64,000 bases of DNA from Bordetella ansorpii (GTDB lineage Bacteria; Pseudomonadota; Gammaproteobacteria; Burkholderiales; Burkholderiaceae_B), in the NCBI RefSeq assembly GCF_900078315.1, contig NZ_FKBS01000014.1, positions 122,802 through 186,801 of the forward strand, given 5' to 3'. The notes under the pieces were generated by a model, which saw nothing but the letters and a program-made list of their open reading frames with translations, did not search any database and had not been told where the DNA came from. Within the stretch, counting starts at the first letter, position 1. Each line of letters begins with the position of its first letter. Both the position numbers and the translations under genes were made by a program. Below, one piece after another: positions 53,868 through 62,012 of this stretch.

Positions 53868-54770
53868 TCAGTCGTCCATGGCGCGGCGCAGCCAATCGAC
53901 AAACGTCGCGCATTCCACGCGCTCCATGGCGCCTGGCCGCCAGCACAAAAAATACGCATTCGGCGACGGCACGCTGCGGGTCGACAGTCGCACCAGTTGG
54001 CCGCTGGCCAGCCAGGTCTGGCCCAGCTTCAGGCGCATCAGCGCCACCCCCAGGCCGGCAGCCGCCGCGTCGAGCATCAGGCCCAGGTCGCTGAACTGGT
54101 TGCCCATGACCGGCTCGGGCAGGTCGATGCCATGCGCCTTGAACCAGGTACTCCAGGACTCCAGCGGCGTGCGCAGCAGCTGGGCGCGCGACACCATGTC
54201 GTCGGTGGCGAAGTCGTTGAACGGCCCGTGGCGGCGCAGATAGTCGAGGCTGCACACGGCACTGACCTCGTCGGCCTGCAAGAGCAGGAATTCGCGGTCA
54301 TGGAACGGCCCCGTGCCGAAACGCAGCTCGATGTCGGCCTCTTCGGCGGTCATGTTGCGCACGGGTGTCGTCACCTGCAGGATCAGCTCGATGTCGGGAT
54401 AAGTGTGGCAGAACACCGCCAGCCGCGGCAGCAATATTTGGCGCGAGAAGGTCGGCGTGACCGCGACGCGCAATCTGCGCATGTCCGGTCGCGGGCTGGT
54501 CTGATGGCCGGGCACTTGTTGAAGCGCCACGATGGCTTCCCGCACGCGAGCCAGATAGGCGACGCCTTCCAAGCTGAGACTGAAATCGCGGCCGGAGAAA
54601 AAACGCACCGCCAATTGGGTTTCGAGTTGGCGGATACGGTGGCTGACGGCGCTCGGGGTGATACTGAGTTCTTCGGCAGCCAGATTGACGCTGCGCAATC
54701 GTGCCACGGCCTCGAAAGCGAGCAGGCCCTGTATGGAGGGAAGGCGCATCTTTTTGCCCAGTTGATCCAT
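53868..54770 (-). CDS. LysR family regulator (GcvA-like)
   Basis: 300 residues. HTH: LPSIQGLLAFEAVARLRSVNLAAEELSITPSAVSHRIRQLETQLAVRFF, the GcvA-type start. The effector domain includes EEADIELRFGTGPFHDREFLLLQADEVSAVCS. Upstream of and codirectional with the AEC carrier and dehydrogenase genes; a dyad between them is the probable target. The ATG at 54770 gives MDQLGKK before the HTH; ATG 54749 is an alternative. Confidence 0.9.
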   Translation of the reverse strand: MDQLGKKMRLPSIQGLLAFEAVARLRSVNLAAEELSITPSAVSHRIRQLETQLAVRFFSGRDFSLSLEGVAYLARVREAIVALQQVPGHQTSPRPDMRRLRVAVTPTFSRQILLPRLAVFCHTYPDIELILQVTTPVRNMTAEEADIELRFGTGPFHDREFLLLQADEVSAVCSLDYLRRHGPFNDFATDDMVSRAQLLRTPLESWSTWFKAHGIDLPEPVMGNQFSDLGLMLDAAAAGLGVALMRLKLGQTWLASGQLVRLSTRSVPSPNAYFLCWRPGAMERVECATFVDWLRRAMDD

Positions 54771-54884
54771 GCAACGGCCGATAGGCGGAGAAGGGTAAAA
54801 CAGCGATGCTTTTTTTTGAATACCCGGTCATGGCGGATTCTATCGATGATTCTATCGTCTGTCGCCGCTATCGCGCGCCGCGTT

Positions 54885-55979
54885 TTACCGGCCCTCGCAC
54901 CCCAGCGACGCATCGCAGCGCGCGGCCTGCCACACATCCAGGAAGTGCCGCTTCTTCTGGGCGTCCTGGTACACCAGCAGGCCCACGTCCAGCGGCAGGG
55001 GGCGCACGCCGGCCATGCGTGCCTGCGCGGGATCGGCAGGGTGCGCGCCGGACTGCCGGGCCCGCGCCTGCGCCTGCTGGCCGCGCGGCGACAGCAGGTA
55101 GTCCAGCATGAGTCCCCCCAGGTCGGGCCGGGGCGCCTGCCGGGGAATGAGCGCGGCGCGCGACAGCGTCAGGGTGTAGTCCTGCGGATAGACGATGGCC
55201 AGCGGCGCGCCTTCGTCGATGCGGTGGCGCGTGTAGGACTCGAGCATGTTGTAGGCCAGGGAGACGTCGCCGCGCGCCAGGCGGTCCAGGCCTTCGTCGG
55301 AGGAGGCGTACAGCGACACGTTGTTGTGTCCCAGCGCGGCGACCAGCGCGGCCGCCATGCTGTCCAGACGCATGTCCTGCGTGGCGGCCAGGTAGCCGCT
55401 GGCGCTGGCGGTGACGTCATAGGTGGCCACGCGGCCCGCCAGCGGACGGTCGGCGGCCTGCAGCAGCGACAGCAGCGCGCGCCGCGTGCGCGGCACGCGC
55501 GAGGCGTCGAGCTTGCGCGTGTTGTAGACCATGACGACCGCATCGGTATCGACGCCGAAGACCTCGTCGCGCCAGTTCGCGCCCTGCGGCAGCGCACGGG
55601 CCTCGGGCGAGGCGTGTGGCTGCGCCAGGCCATCGTTTGCCAGCTTGGTCTGCAGGTCCATCGCGCTGCTGATGATGAGGTCGGGGCCTGCCTTGCGCGA
55701 TTGGTCCGCGCCGTTCGCGACCGCCTGGTCGTAGAGTTCCTGGGCGGACCATTCGGCATACTCTACCCCGACGGTGGGATGCACCCGCGCGAAGTCTTCC
55801 AGCACCGGGCGGAACACGTCCAGGCTGTTGGTGCTGTGCACGACCAGCACGTTGGGGCTGTCGGCGGGGCCGAGCGTCAGCACGCCGGTGGGCTGGGTGG
55901 CTTGCGCGGCGCTTGCCAGCAGGACCAGGCTGGCCGCCGCCAGGCCGCGGATCATGGCCCGCAGGGATGGCATTGTCAT
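54885..55979 (-). CDS. Periplasmic binding protein co-transcribed with a two-component system (PgtC/AfuA-like)
   Basis: 364 residues. A signal peptide (MTMPSLRAMIRGLAAASLVLLASAAQA) precedes PNVLVVHSTNSLDVFRPVLEDFARVHPTVGVEYAEW, the start of a family 1 binding protein. It continues with VFGVDTDAVVMVYNTRKL and DRLARGDVSLAYNMLESYTR. No permease or ATPase genes are linked. Its ATG overlaps the histidine kinase stop by 4 bp. That suggests it presents ligand to the sensor instead of to a transporter, as with the phosphoglycerate regulatory protein PgtC, which is similar in type. Confidence 0.88.
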   Translation of the reverse strand: MTMPSLRAMIRGLAAASLVLLASAAQATQPTGVLTLGPADSPNVLVVHSTNSLDVFRPVLEDFARVHPTVGVEYAEWSAQELYDQAVANGADQSRKAGPDLIISSAMDLQTKLANDGLAQPHASPEARALPQGANWRDEVFGVDTDAVVMVYNTRKLDASRVPRTRRALLSLLQAADRPLAGRVATYDVTASASGYLAATQDMRLDSMAAALVAALGHNNVSLYASSDEGLDRLARGDVSLAYNMLESYTRHRIDEGAPLAIVYPQDYTLTLSRAALIPRQAPRPDLGGLMLDYLLSPRGQQAQARARQSGAHPADPAQARMAGVRPLPLDVGLLVYQDAQKKRHFLDVWQAARCDASLGCEGR

Positions 55980-57403
55980 GGCGTGTCCTCATGCACGGGC
56001 AGCACCACCACCGCATCCAGCCCGCCGCCGGGCCGGTTGCTCAGGCAGAGCGAGCCGTGGTGGCTGTCGACCACGCGGCGCACGATGGCCAAGCCCAGCC
56101 CCGCGCCCGCGCCGCGCGGATTGGGGCCGCGCACGAAGCGTTCGAAGGCCGTGTTGGCCACCGCGGGCGGAATGCCGGGCCCCTGGTCGGACACCGTGAT
56201 GCGCCACGCATCGCCCTCGCGTTGCAGCCGCACGTCGATATGGCCGTCCGGCGCCGCGCCGTGGCGCAGGGCATTGTCGATCAGGTTCTTGAAGGCCTCG
56301 CGCAGCATCAGGCTGTCGGCCAGGGCGCGCGCCGGCTCGTCTTCGCGCGGCAACGCCAGGCGCACGTCGGGTTCGGGGTCGGCCTGCGGCGTGCTGTCGT
56401 AGGCCGCCTGGCGCAGCAGTTCGGCCAGGTCCACTGGTTCGAACTGCCGCAGGCTGCTGCGGTGGATGACGCTGGCGTCGCTCAGCAACTGGTTGACCAG
56501 GCGCGACAGCTTCTCGGCATTGCGCAGCACGGCCAGCAGGCTGCGGCGCTGCTGCACGGGGTCTTCCTCGTCCAGGGCCACTTCCATTTGCGCATGCAAC
56601 GCGGCCATGGGCGTACGCAACTGGTGCGCGGCTTCGGCGATGAACAGGCGCAGCGTGTCCAGGTTCTCGGCCAGGCGGCCCATGAAGCCGTCCAGCGTGT
56701 GCACCAGCGTGGCCAGCTCCTCGGGCACGGGGGCCGAGATGGGCTGCAGGTCCGATGCGCCGCGCGCGGCCAGTTCGCGTTCGATGCGCTGGATGGGCGC
56801 CAGCGACCGCCGCAGGCCCCAATACGCCAGCGCCAGCGCGGCCACGGTGAAGAGGGCCAGCGCCAGGGTGCCGCGCCACAGCATGTGTTCGCTCAGCGTA
56901 TCGCGCGCCAGGCGCGTCTGGCCGACCTGGATTACCGCGCTCTGCGTGCCGCCAGGGCCCGCGATACGGCGCGCCATCCAGGCGAAGCGCACGGGCTCGC
57001 CCTGGTACGTGGCTTCGAATAGTTGCGCGGAATCATTGCTCGTCGAAGGCGGCGCGGGCAGGTCGGGATAGCCGGAGATCAGCGTGCCGTCGCTGGCCTG
57101 CACGCGGTAGAAGACGCGGTCGCGCGGCGCCTGCGCCAGCAGGGCCAGCGCGGCATAGGGCATGTCCATGCGCCATTCCTCGCCCACCAGCTGGATGCTG
57201 TCGGACATCGACAGCGCCGAGGCGCGCAGGATCTGGTCGTAGGTGGTGTCGGCGGTCTGCTGGGCATAGCCGCGCACCATCAGGTAGAGCGACCCCACGC
57301 CCAGCGCGAACACCGCCAGCAGCACGGCCAGCAGCCTGCGCCGGATCGAGAGCCGGCCCGCGCGCGCGTCAGGCTGCGGAGGTCGTGTCGGGCTTGCCGT
57401 CAT
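55976..57403 (-). CDS. Sensor histidine kinase, TctE-like
   Basis: 475 residues. TM1 near RRRLLAVLLAVFALGVGSLYLMV, a ~130-residue periplasmic sensor, TM2 (LALALFTVAALALAYWGL), HAMP linker, then the dimerisation helix with phospho-acceptor His in LFIAEAAHQLRTPMAALHAQME. The catalytic domain follows, with the N box FKNLIDNALRHGAAPDGH, G1 SDQGPGIPP and G2 GAGLGLAIV. The TctDE family usually responds to tricarboxylates. Overlaps the response regulator gene by 35 bp. Confidence 0.93.
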   Translation of the reverse strand: MTASPTRPPQPDARAGRLSIRRRLLAVLLAVFALGVGSLYLMVRGYAQQTADTTYDQILRASALSMSDSIQLVGEEWRMDMPYAALALLAQAPRDRVFYRVQASDGTLISGYPDLPAPPSTSNDSAQLFEATYQGEPVRFAWMARRIAGPGGTQSAVIQVGQTRLARDTLSEHMLWRGTLALALFTVAALALAYWGLRRSLAPIQRIERELAARGASDLQPISAPVPEELATLVHTLDGFMGRLAENLDTLRLFIAEAAHQLRTPMAALHAQMEVALDEEDPVQQRRSLLAVLRNAEKLSRLVNQLLSDASVIHRSSLRQFEPVDLAELLRQAAYDSTPQADPEPDVRLALPREDEPARALADSLMLREAFKNLIDNALRHGAAPDGHIDVRLQREGDAWRITVSDQGPGIPPAVANTAFERFVRGPNPRGAGAGLGLAIVRRVVDSHHGSLCLSNRPGGGLDAVVVLPVHEDTP

Positions 57404-58067
57404 CGTTGGCCGTCAGCAGGTAACCGGTGCCGCGCTGGGTCTCGATGCGCAGCGGCGTGCCTTCGAGCTTGCGGCGCAGCCGGCCGATGTAGAGCTCGAT
57501 GGCATTGGGCGCGGCCTCGTCGTCGAAGGCGAACAGCTTGTTCGCGATCTCGGCCTTGCTGACCGCGCGGTTCATGCCGGCCAGCAGGATTTCGAGCAGG
57601 CTGTACTCGCGGCGCGGCAGCTCGATGCGCTGGCCCGCCATCGTGACCTTGCGCGCGGCGCTGTCGATGACCAGTTCGCCGAAGCGCCACCCGCCCGCGG
57701 GCTGCGCGGTGGGCCGGCGCAGCAGGGCGCGGCAGCGGGCTTCCAGCTCGCGGAAATCGAAGGGCTTGGCCAGGTAGTCGTCGGCGCCGTTGTCCAGCGC
57801 GTGCACGCGGTCTTCGATGTCGATGCGGGCGGTCAGCGCCAGCACCAGCGTCTTGCTGCCCCGGTCGCGCAGGCGATGCAGGATCTCGATGCCGGACATG
57901 CGCGGCAGGCCGATGTCCAGCAGCACGATGTCGAAGGTCTCGTACTGCAGCACGCCATCGGCATCGATGCCGTCGTTCTGCCAGTCGACCGCGTGGCCGA
58001 GACGGCGCAGCCGCCGCACGATCGCGTCGGCCAGGTCCTCGTCGTCTTCGATCACCAGTATGCGCAT
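57369..58067 (-). CDS. Response regulator, OmpR/TctD-like
   Basis: 232 residues from ATG 58067 (MRILVIEDDEDLADAIVRRL). Phospho-acceptor Asp in DIVLLDIGLPRMSG, plus Thr/Lys of the receiver (LALTARI, ADDYLAKPF). C-terminal OmpR winged helix with VDIGRLRRKLEG-type recognition (ELYIGRLRRKLEGTPLRIETQRGTGYLL). First gene of the minus-strand cassette and 159 bp from the divergent citrate carrier gene, its likely target. An upstream in-frame start at 58121 adds 18 non-family residues. Confidence 0.93.
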   Translation of the reverse strand: MRILVIEDDEDLADAIVRRLRRLGHAVDWQNDGIDADGVLQYETFDIVLLDIGLPRMSGIEILHRLRDRGSKTLVLALTARIDIEDRVHALDNGADDYLAKPFDFRELEARCRALLRRPTAQPAGGWRFGELVIDSAARKVTMAGQRIELPRREYSLLEILLAGMNRAVSKAEIANKLFAFDDEAAPNAIELYIGRLRRKLEGTPLRIETQRGTGYLLTANDDGKPDTTSAA

Positions 58068-58225
58068 GGGGCCTGATTTTCGCATAGGCGCCGGGGCCGT
58101 CCCGTTCGCGCGGGAAGCCATCGAAACGACAGGTTCCGGACAGGTTATCGACCTAGCCTTGCGCCTTCGCCGTCTTGGACTGGGCGGCGGACAGACATAA
58201 CAAAGATTTCATCGGAGATAGTTCC

Positions 58226-59563
58226 ATGCTGTTGACCTTGCTTGGTTTCGGAATGGTGATCACGTTCATGACGCTGATCATGACGAAGCGCCTGTCCCCC
58301 CTGGTCGCGCTGATCCTCGTTCCCATCGTGTTCGCCTTGCTGGGCGGATTCGGCGGCGGCATCGACAGGATGATGCTGGACGGCATCCGCAAGATCGCGC
58401 CCACGGGCGTGATGCTGATGTTCGCCATCCTCTACTTCGGCGTGATGATCGACGCCGGCCTGTTCGATCCCATCGTGGGCCGCATCCTGCGCGCCGTGAA
58501 GGGCGATCCGCTGCGCATCGTGGTGGGCACGACGGTGCTGGCCATGGTGATCTCGCTGGACGGCGATGGCTCGACTACCTACATGATCGTGGTGGCGTCC
58601 ATGCTGCCGCTGTACCGCCGCCTGAAGATGAACGCGCTGTCCATGACCTGTCTGGCCATGCTGGCCAGCGGCGTGATGAACATGACGCCGTGGGGCGGCC
58701 CCACGGCCCGCGCGGCCAGCGCGCTGCACGTGGACGCGGGCGACATCTTCGTGCCGATGGTGCCCGTGATGGGCGTGGCGCTGGCGGCCATCCTGATGCT
58801 GGCCGTGTTCCTGGGCTTGAAGGAGCGCCGCCGCCTGGGCGTACTGTCGTTGCCGGGCGGCGCTTCGCATCCGGCCTATGACGAGGACGGCCCCAAGAGC
58901 CTGCCCGAGATCGAGGCCGACGAGGAGCTGCGCCGCCCGAAGCTGCTGTGGGTGAACGCCGGCCTGACGCTGGCGCTGATGGCCAGCCTGATCCTGGGCC
59001 TCTTGCCCCTGCCGGTGCTGTTCATGATCGCCTTCGCCATTGCGCTGGTCATCAATTATCCCGACCTGGCCGAGCAGCGCCGCCGTGTCGTGCAGCACGC
59101 GGGCAACGTGCTGTCGGTGGTGGCGCTGATCTTCGCGGCGGGCATCTTCACGGGCATCCTGGCGGGCACCGGCATGGTCGAGTCCATGTCGCGCAGCCTG
59201 CTGGCCATCATTCCCGACGCCCTGGGGCCGTACCTGGCCGGCATCACCGCGTTGGTCAGCCTGCCGTTCACGTTTTTCATGTCCAACGACGCCTTCTACT
59301 TCGGCGTGCTGCCCATCCTGAGCGAAGCGGCGCAAGGCTACGGCATCACGGCCGTCGAAATGGCGCGCGCCTCGCTGATCGGCCAGCCGGTCCACCTGCT
59401 CAGCCCCCTGGTGCCGTCCACGTACCTGCTGGTGGGCCTGGCGGGGGTCGAGTTCGGCGATCACCAGCGCTATTCGCTGAAATGGGCCGCGATGGTCTGC
59501 CTGGTGATGCTGGGCGCCGGGTTGATGTTCGGTCTGTTCCCCCTGGTCGGCAGCGCCGCCTGA
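58226..59563 (+). CDS. CitMHS family citrate-metal:proton symporter
   Basis: 445 residues, about 11-12 TM helices. MLLTLLGFGMVITFMTLIMTKRLSPLVALILVPIVFAL opens the family. LDGDGSTTYMIVVASMLPLYRRLKM is its central signature, with NMTPWGGPTARAASAL and FFMSNDAFYFGVLPILSE in the second half. It takes up citrate as a divalent-metal complex. Divergent from the TctDE-like cassette with its extra binding protein, which fits citrate or tricarboxylate induction. ATG 58226 follows GGAGATAG. Confidence 0.92.
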   Translation: MLLTLLGFGMVITFMTLIMTKRLSPLVALILVPIVFALLGGFGGGIDRMMLDGIRKIAPTGVMLMFAILYFGVMIDAGLFDPIVGRILRAVKGDPLRIVVGTTVLAMVISLDGDGSTTYMIVVASMLPLYRRLKMNALSMTCLAMLASGVMNMTPWGGPTARAASALHVDAGDIFVPMVPVMGVALAAILMLAVFLGLKERRRLGVLSLPGGASHPAYDEDGPKSLPEIEADEELRRPKLLWVNAGLTLALMASLILGLLPLPVLFMIAFAIALVINYPDLAEQRRRVVQHAGNVLSVVALIFAAGIFTGILAGTGMVESMSRSLLAIIPDALGPYLAGITALVSLPFTFFMSNDAFYFGVLPILSEAAQGYGITAVEMARASLIGQPVHLLSPLVPSTYLLVGLAGVEFGDHQRYSLKWAAMVCLVMLGAGLMFGLFPLVGSAA

Positions 59564-59589
59564 GCGCGGCTTTGAAATAAGGAATCATC

Positions 59590-60330
59590 ATGGCGCTACG
59601 CATTGCCTACGTCACCAGCGGCATGGGCCACACCGGCACCGCCATCTGCCAGGCGCTGCATCGCGCCGGGCACCGCGTCGTGGCGGGCTGCGGCCCGCGC
59701 TCGTCGCGCAAGCAGCAATGGTTGAAAGAGCAGAAGGCCCTGGGCTACGCGTTCTCGGCGTCCGAAGGCGACGCCACCGATTGGGCCTCGACCGAGGCCG
59801 CGTTCGCGCAGGTGCGCCGCGAGGTCGGCGAGATCGACGTGCTGGTCAACAACGCCGGCGCCATGCTGGACATGCGCTTTCGCCAGATGGAGTACGCGGA
59901 CTGGTCCGCCGTGCTGCGCAGCAACCTGGATACGCTGTTCAACACGACCAAGCAGGTTGTCGACCGCATGGCCGACCGGGGCTGGGGCCGCATCATCAAC
60001 ATCGGCTCGGTGGCTGCCGAGAAAGGACAGATCGGCCAGATCAACTACGCCACGGCCAAGGGCGCGGTGATCGGTTTCTCGCGCTCGCTGGCGCAGGAGG
60101 TCGCCTCGCGCGGCGTGACCGTCAACGTGGTGTCGCCCGGCTTCATCGCCGATGAGAAGGTGCAGGCTTTTCCGCCGGCCATGCTGGACCGCCTGGTGGA
60201 GACCGTGCCTGTGGGCCGGCTGGGCACTGCCCAGGACCTGGCGAACCTGTGCACTTGGCTGGCCTCGGACGAGGCGGCCTTTGTCACTGGCGCGAACTAC
60301 GCCGTCAATGGCGGGGTGTACATGGGGTGA
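59590..60330 (+). CDS. PhaB-like acetoacetyl-CoA reductase (SDR family)
   Basis: 246 residues. It follows the PhaB pattern: AYVTSGMGHTGTAICQALHRAGHRVVAGCGP at the N terminus, NNAGAMLDMRFRQMEYADW, catalytic Ser in INIGSVAAEKGQIGQINYATAKGAV with Tyr and Lys, and GGVYMG at the end. In the cofactor loop, the usual TGGMGGIG is TSGMGHTG here, so the Gly pattern is altered. Starts 26 bp after the citrate carrier gene and is probably cotranscribed. Whether it makes 3-hydroxybutyryl-CoA or acts on another substrate is open. Confidence 0.88.
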   Translation: MALRIAYVTSGMGHTGTAICQALHRAGHRVVAGCGPRSSRKQQWLKEQKALGYAFSASEGDATDWASTEAAFAQVRREVGEIDVLVNNAGAMLDMRFRQMEYADWSAVLRSNLDTLFNTTKQVVDRMADRGWGRIINIGSVAAEKGQIGQINYATAKGAVIGFSRSLAQEVASRGVTVNVVSPGFIADEKVQAFPPAMLDRLVETVPVGRLGTAQDLANLCTWLASDEAAFVTGANYAVNGGVYMG

Positions 60331-60336
60331 GCCGAT

Positions 60337-60365
60337 GGAGATCTTTCGCATATGCAAAGGTCTCC
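60337..60365 (+). terminator. Hairpin after the PhaB-like gene, possible terminator
   Basis: GGAGATCTTT (60337-60346) pairs with AAAGGTCTCC (60356-60365) over 10 bp with one G-U. The 9-nt loop includes GCATATGC. It begins 7 bp after the stop but lacks a following T-run. Confidence 0.4.
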
Positions 60366-60374
60366 GGTGGCTGT

Positions 60375-60515
60375 TCAAAGAATCGCCCGATACATCGAGA
60401 GGGCTTTGGTCGCCCGAAACTGGCCTGACAGCCCCAGCCACATCAGGAAATCGCGCAATGGCGCCGGATAGAGGACACATGCGTCGTAGACGACCGTGAA
60501 CGCGGAGTGCCTCAT
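60375..60515 (-). pseudogene. Truncated PIN-domain toxin remnant
   Basis: ATG at 60515 overlaps the antitoxin stop (ATGA). The 46-residue frame begins MRHSAFTVVYDACVLYPAPL and continues RDFLMWLGLSGQFRA, the N terminus of a PIN toxin family with the first Asp in YDACVLYPAP. After about residue 36 it leaves the family sequence and hits a stop at 60375-60377. The remaining three-quarters of the toxin, including the other acidic residues, are not found downstream. The toxin is therefore probably inactive. Confidence 0.78.
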
Positions 60516-60979
60516 TCGTATCCCATTCCCAGTTCCTGGGATTGGCGGGAGAGTTCGGCCATTGCCTGCTCGCTGGATCGATCTCGCTGGGCTTTGTACT
60601 GCATCAAGTCCGCGAAGCGCACGCGTCGATGTTTGCCGGTCTTATGGAAGGGCAGCGCACCGTCTTCCAGCAGCTTGACCAGATGAGGTCGCGATACGTT
60701 GAGCAGATCCGCTGCTTCCTGCGTCGTCAGTTCGGCGTGGACAGGGACGACCTTGACGGCATTGCCATCGGCAAGCTCGGCCAGGATATCTACCAACATG
60801 CGCAGGGCGGATGTCGGCAATTCGACCTGGTGAGCCTGGTTCTGATCGTCGAAGATCTGGATGTGCTGTGTTTCGAGGCGGGTTGCCAAATAAGCGGCCA
60901 AGGCGCGCTGGCCTTGCACGGCTGCCTGAATTTCCCGCTCGGCAGGCAACGCAACTTGAGCATGGGTGGTGGCGGACAT
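60512..60979 (-). CDS. Antitoxin with excisionase-type HTH, partner of the truncated PIN toxin
   Basis: 155 residues. The C-terminal half has ELTTQEAADLLNVSRPHLVKLLEDGALPFHKTGKHRRVRFADLMQYKAQRD, a MerR/excisionase-like winged HTH that appears in antitoxins of PIN systems. The N-terminal half (LPAEREIQAAVQGQRALAAYLATRLET) is helical. The frame is intact although its toxin is broken. Confidence 0.88.
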   Translation of the reverse strand: MSATTHAQVALPAEREIQAAVQGQRALAAYLATRLETQHIQIFDDQNQAHQVELPTSALRMLVDILAELADGNAVKVVPVHAELTTQEAADLLNVSRPHLVKLLEDGALPFHKTGKHRRVRFADLMQYKAQRDRSSEQAMAELSRQSQELGMGYE

Positions 60980-61013
60980 TGCCGACTCCTGGCATATGGA
61001 ACAATGTCGTCAG

Positions 61014-61046
61014 TTTAAACGAAATATTCGAAATTCGAAATAAACG
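61014..61046. promoter_or_regulatory. AT-rich operator region of the excisionase-type antitoxin
   Basis: Two TTCGAA palindromes (61027-61032 and 61034-61039) separated by one base lie in an AT-rich patch about 50 bp upstream of the antitoxin ATG. The composition contrast and palindromes suggest promoter plus autoregulatory sites. Confidence 0.5.
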
Positions 61047-61098
61047 AAAAATGACTGGCCCGCCCGCTTCTGTAGCGTGCCAGTCCCCGAATATCGCT

Positions 61099-62001
61099 CT
61101 ACTCGAAGCCGTACAGCCGCGCCGGGTTGTCCACCAGGATGCGCGTGCGCACGGCCGGGTCCGGCACCCAGGCGCAGAACAGATCGATCAGGTGGCCGTC
61201 GTCGGGCACCTCGCCCGGCGTGAACAGCGCGGGGTGCGGCCAGTTGGTGCCGAACACCAGGCGATCGGGCCGCGCCTGCACCAGCGCCTGGACGATGGGG
61301 CCGATATCGCGATAGTCCGGCGCGCCGGTGTCCGAGCGCCGGTACCAACTGGAGATCTTGGTCCAGCAGTCGTCGCGTTCGCGCAGGATCTTCAGCAGCG
61401 TCTGGAAACCCGGCGATAGCGGCCCCTGCGCGCCGCGCACCGCGCCCAGATGGTCGAACACCAGCGGCACCGGCACGCGCAGCAACTCGTCTTCCAGCGG
61501 CACCAGTTCGTCGACGTCGGCCACATGCACCTGCACGTGCCAGCCCATGGGCTTCAGGCGCTCGGCCATCGCGCCGATGGCGGCGGTGCCGCCATAGCCC
61601 TTCACATGCGTGGACAGGCGCACGCCGCGCATGCCGCCGCGATCCAGGCGCTCCAGCTCGGCGGGCGTGGCGTCCGCCGGCAGGCCCGCCACGCCGCGCG
61701 CGCGGTGCTGGCCCAATTCGGCGATCACGTCCAGCGTCAGTGAGTTGTCGGTGCCGTAAACGCTGGCGCTGACCTGCACCGTGCGGTCCATGCCGACCTG
61801 GTCGCACATCGTCAGGTACTGGTCCAGCGTGGCCGTCTGCGGGGTGTACGAGCGGCCAGCGATCAAGGGATAGCGCGCCTGGTCCTGGTAAACGTGGCAG
61901 TGGCAATCGGTGGCGCCGGCCGGCAAGGCCCAGCGTGGCTGGCTGGCGCGCGCCAATGGCGGTAGGCAGAGCGGCGGGACGTCTTGGGTTTGCGGTTGCA
62001 T
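61099..62001 (-). CDS. Amidohydrolase family protein (2-pyrone-4,6-dicarboxylate hydrolase-like)
   Basis: 300 residues from ATG 62001. GATDCHCHVYQDQARYPL (HxH metal motif) and YTPQTATLDQYLTMCDQVGMDRTVQVSASVYGTDNSLTLD open a TIM-barrel amidohydrolase. VHVADVDEL, PLVFDHLGAVRG and LVFGTNWPHPALFTPGEVPDDGHLIDLF complete the LigI-like pattern. It probably opens a lactone or similar cyclic ester of an aromatic or sugar-acid metabolite. The Bug-type binding protein gene starts 12 bp upstream on the same strand. Confidence 0.9.
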   Translation of the reverse strand: MQPQTQDVPPLCLPPLARASQPRWALPAGATDCHCHVYQDQARYPLIAGRSYTPQTATLDQYLTMCDQVGMDRTVQVSASVYGTDNSLTLDVIAELGQHRARGVAGLPADATPAELERLDRGGMRGVRLSTHVKGYGGTAAIGAMAERLKPMGWHVQVHVADVDELVPLEDELLRVPVPLVFDHLGAVRGAQGPLSPGFQTLLKILRERDDCWTKISSWYRRSDTGAPDYRDIGPIVQALVQARPDRLVFGTNWPHPALFTPGEVPDDGHLIDLFCAWVPDPAVRTRILVDNPARLYGFE

Positions 62002-62012
62002 GCGAGGTGTCC

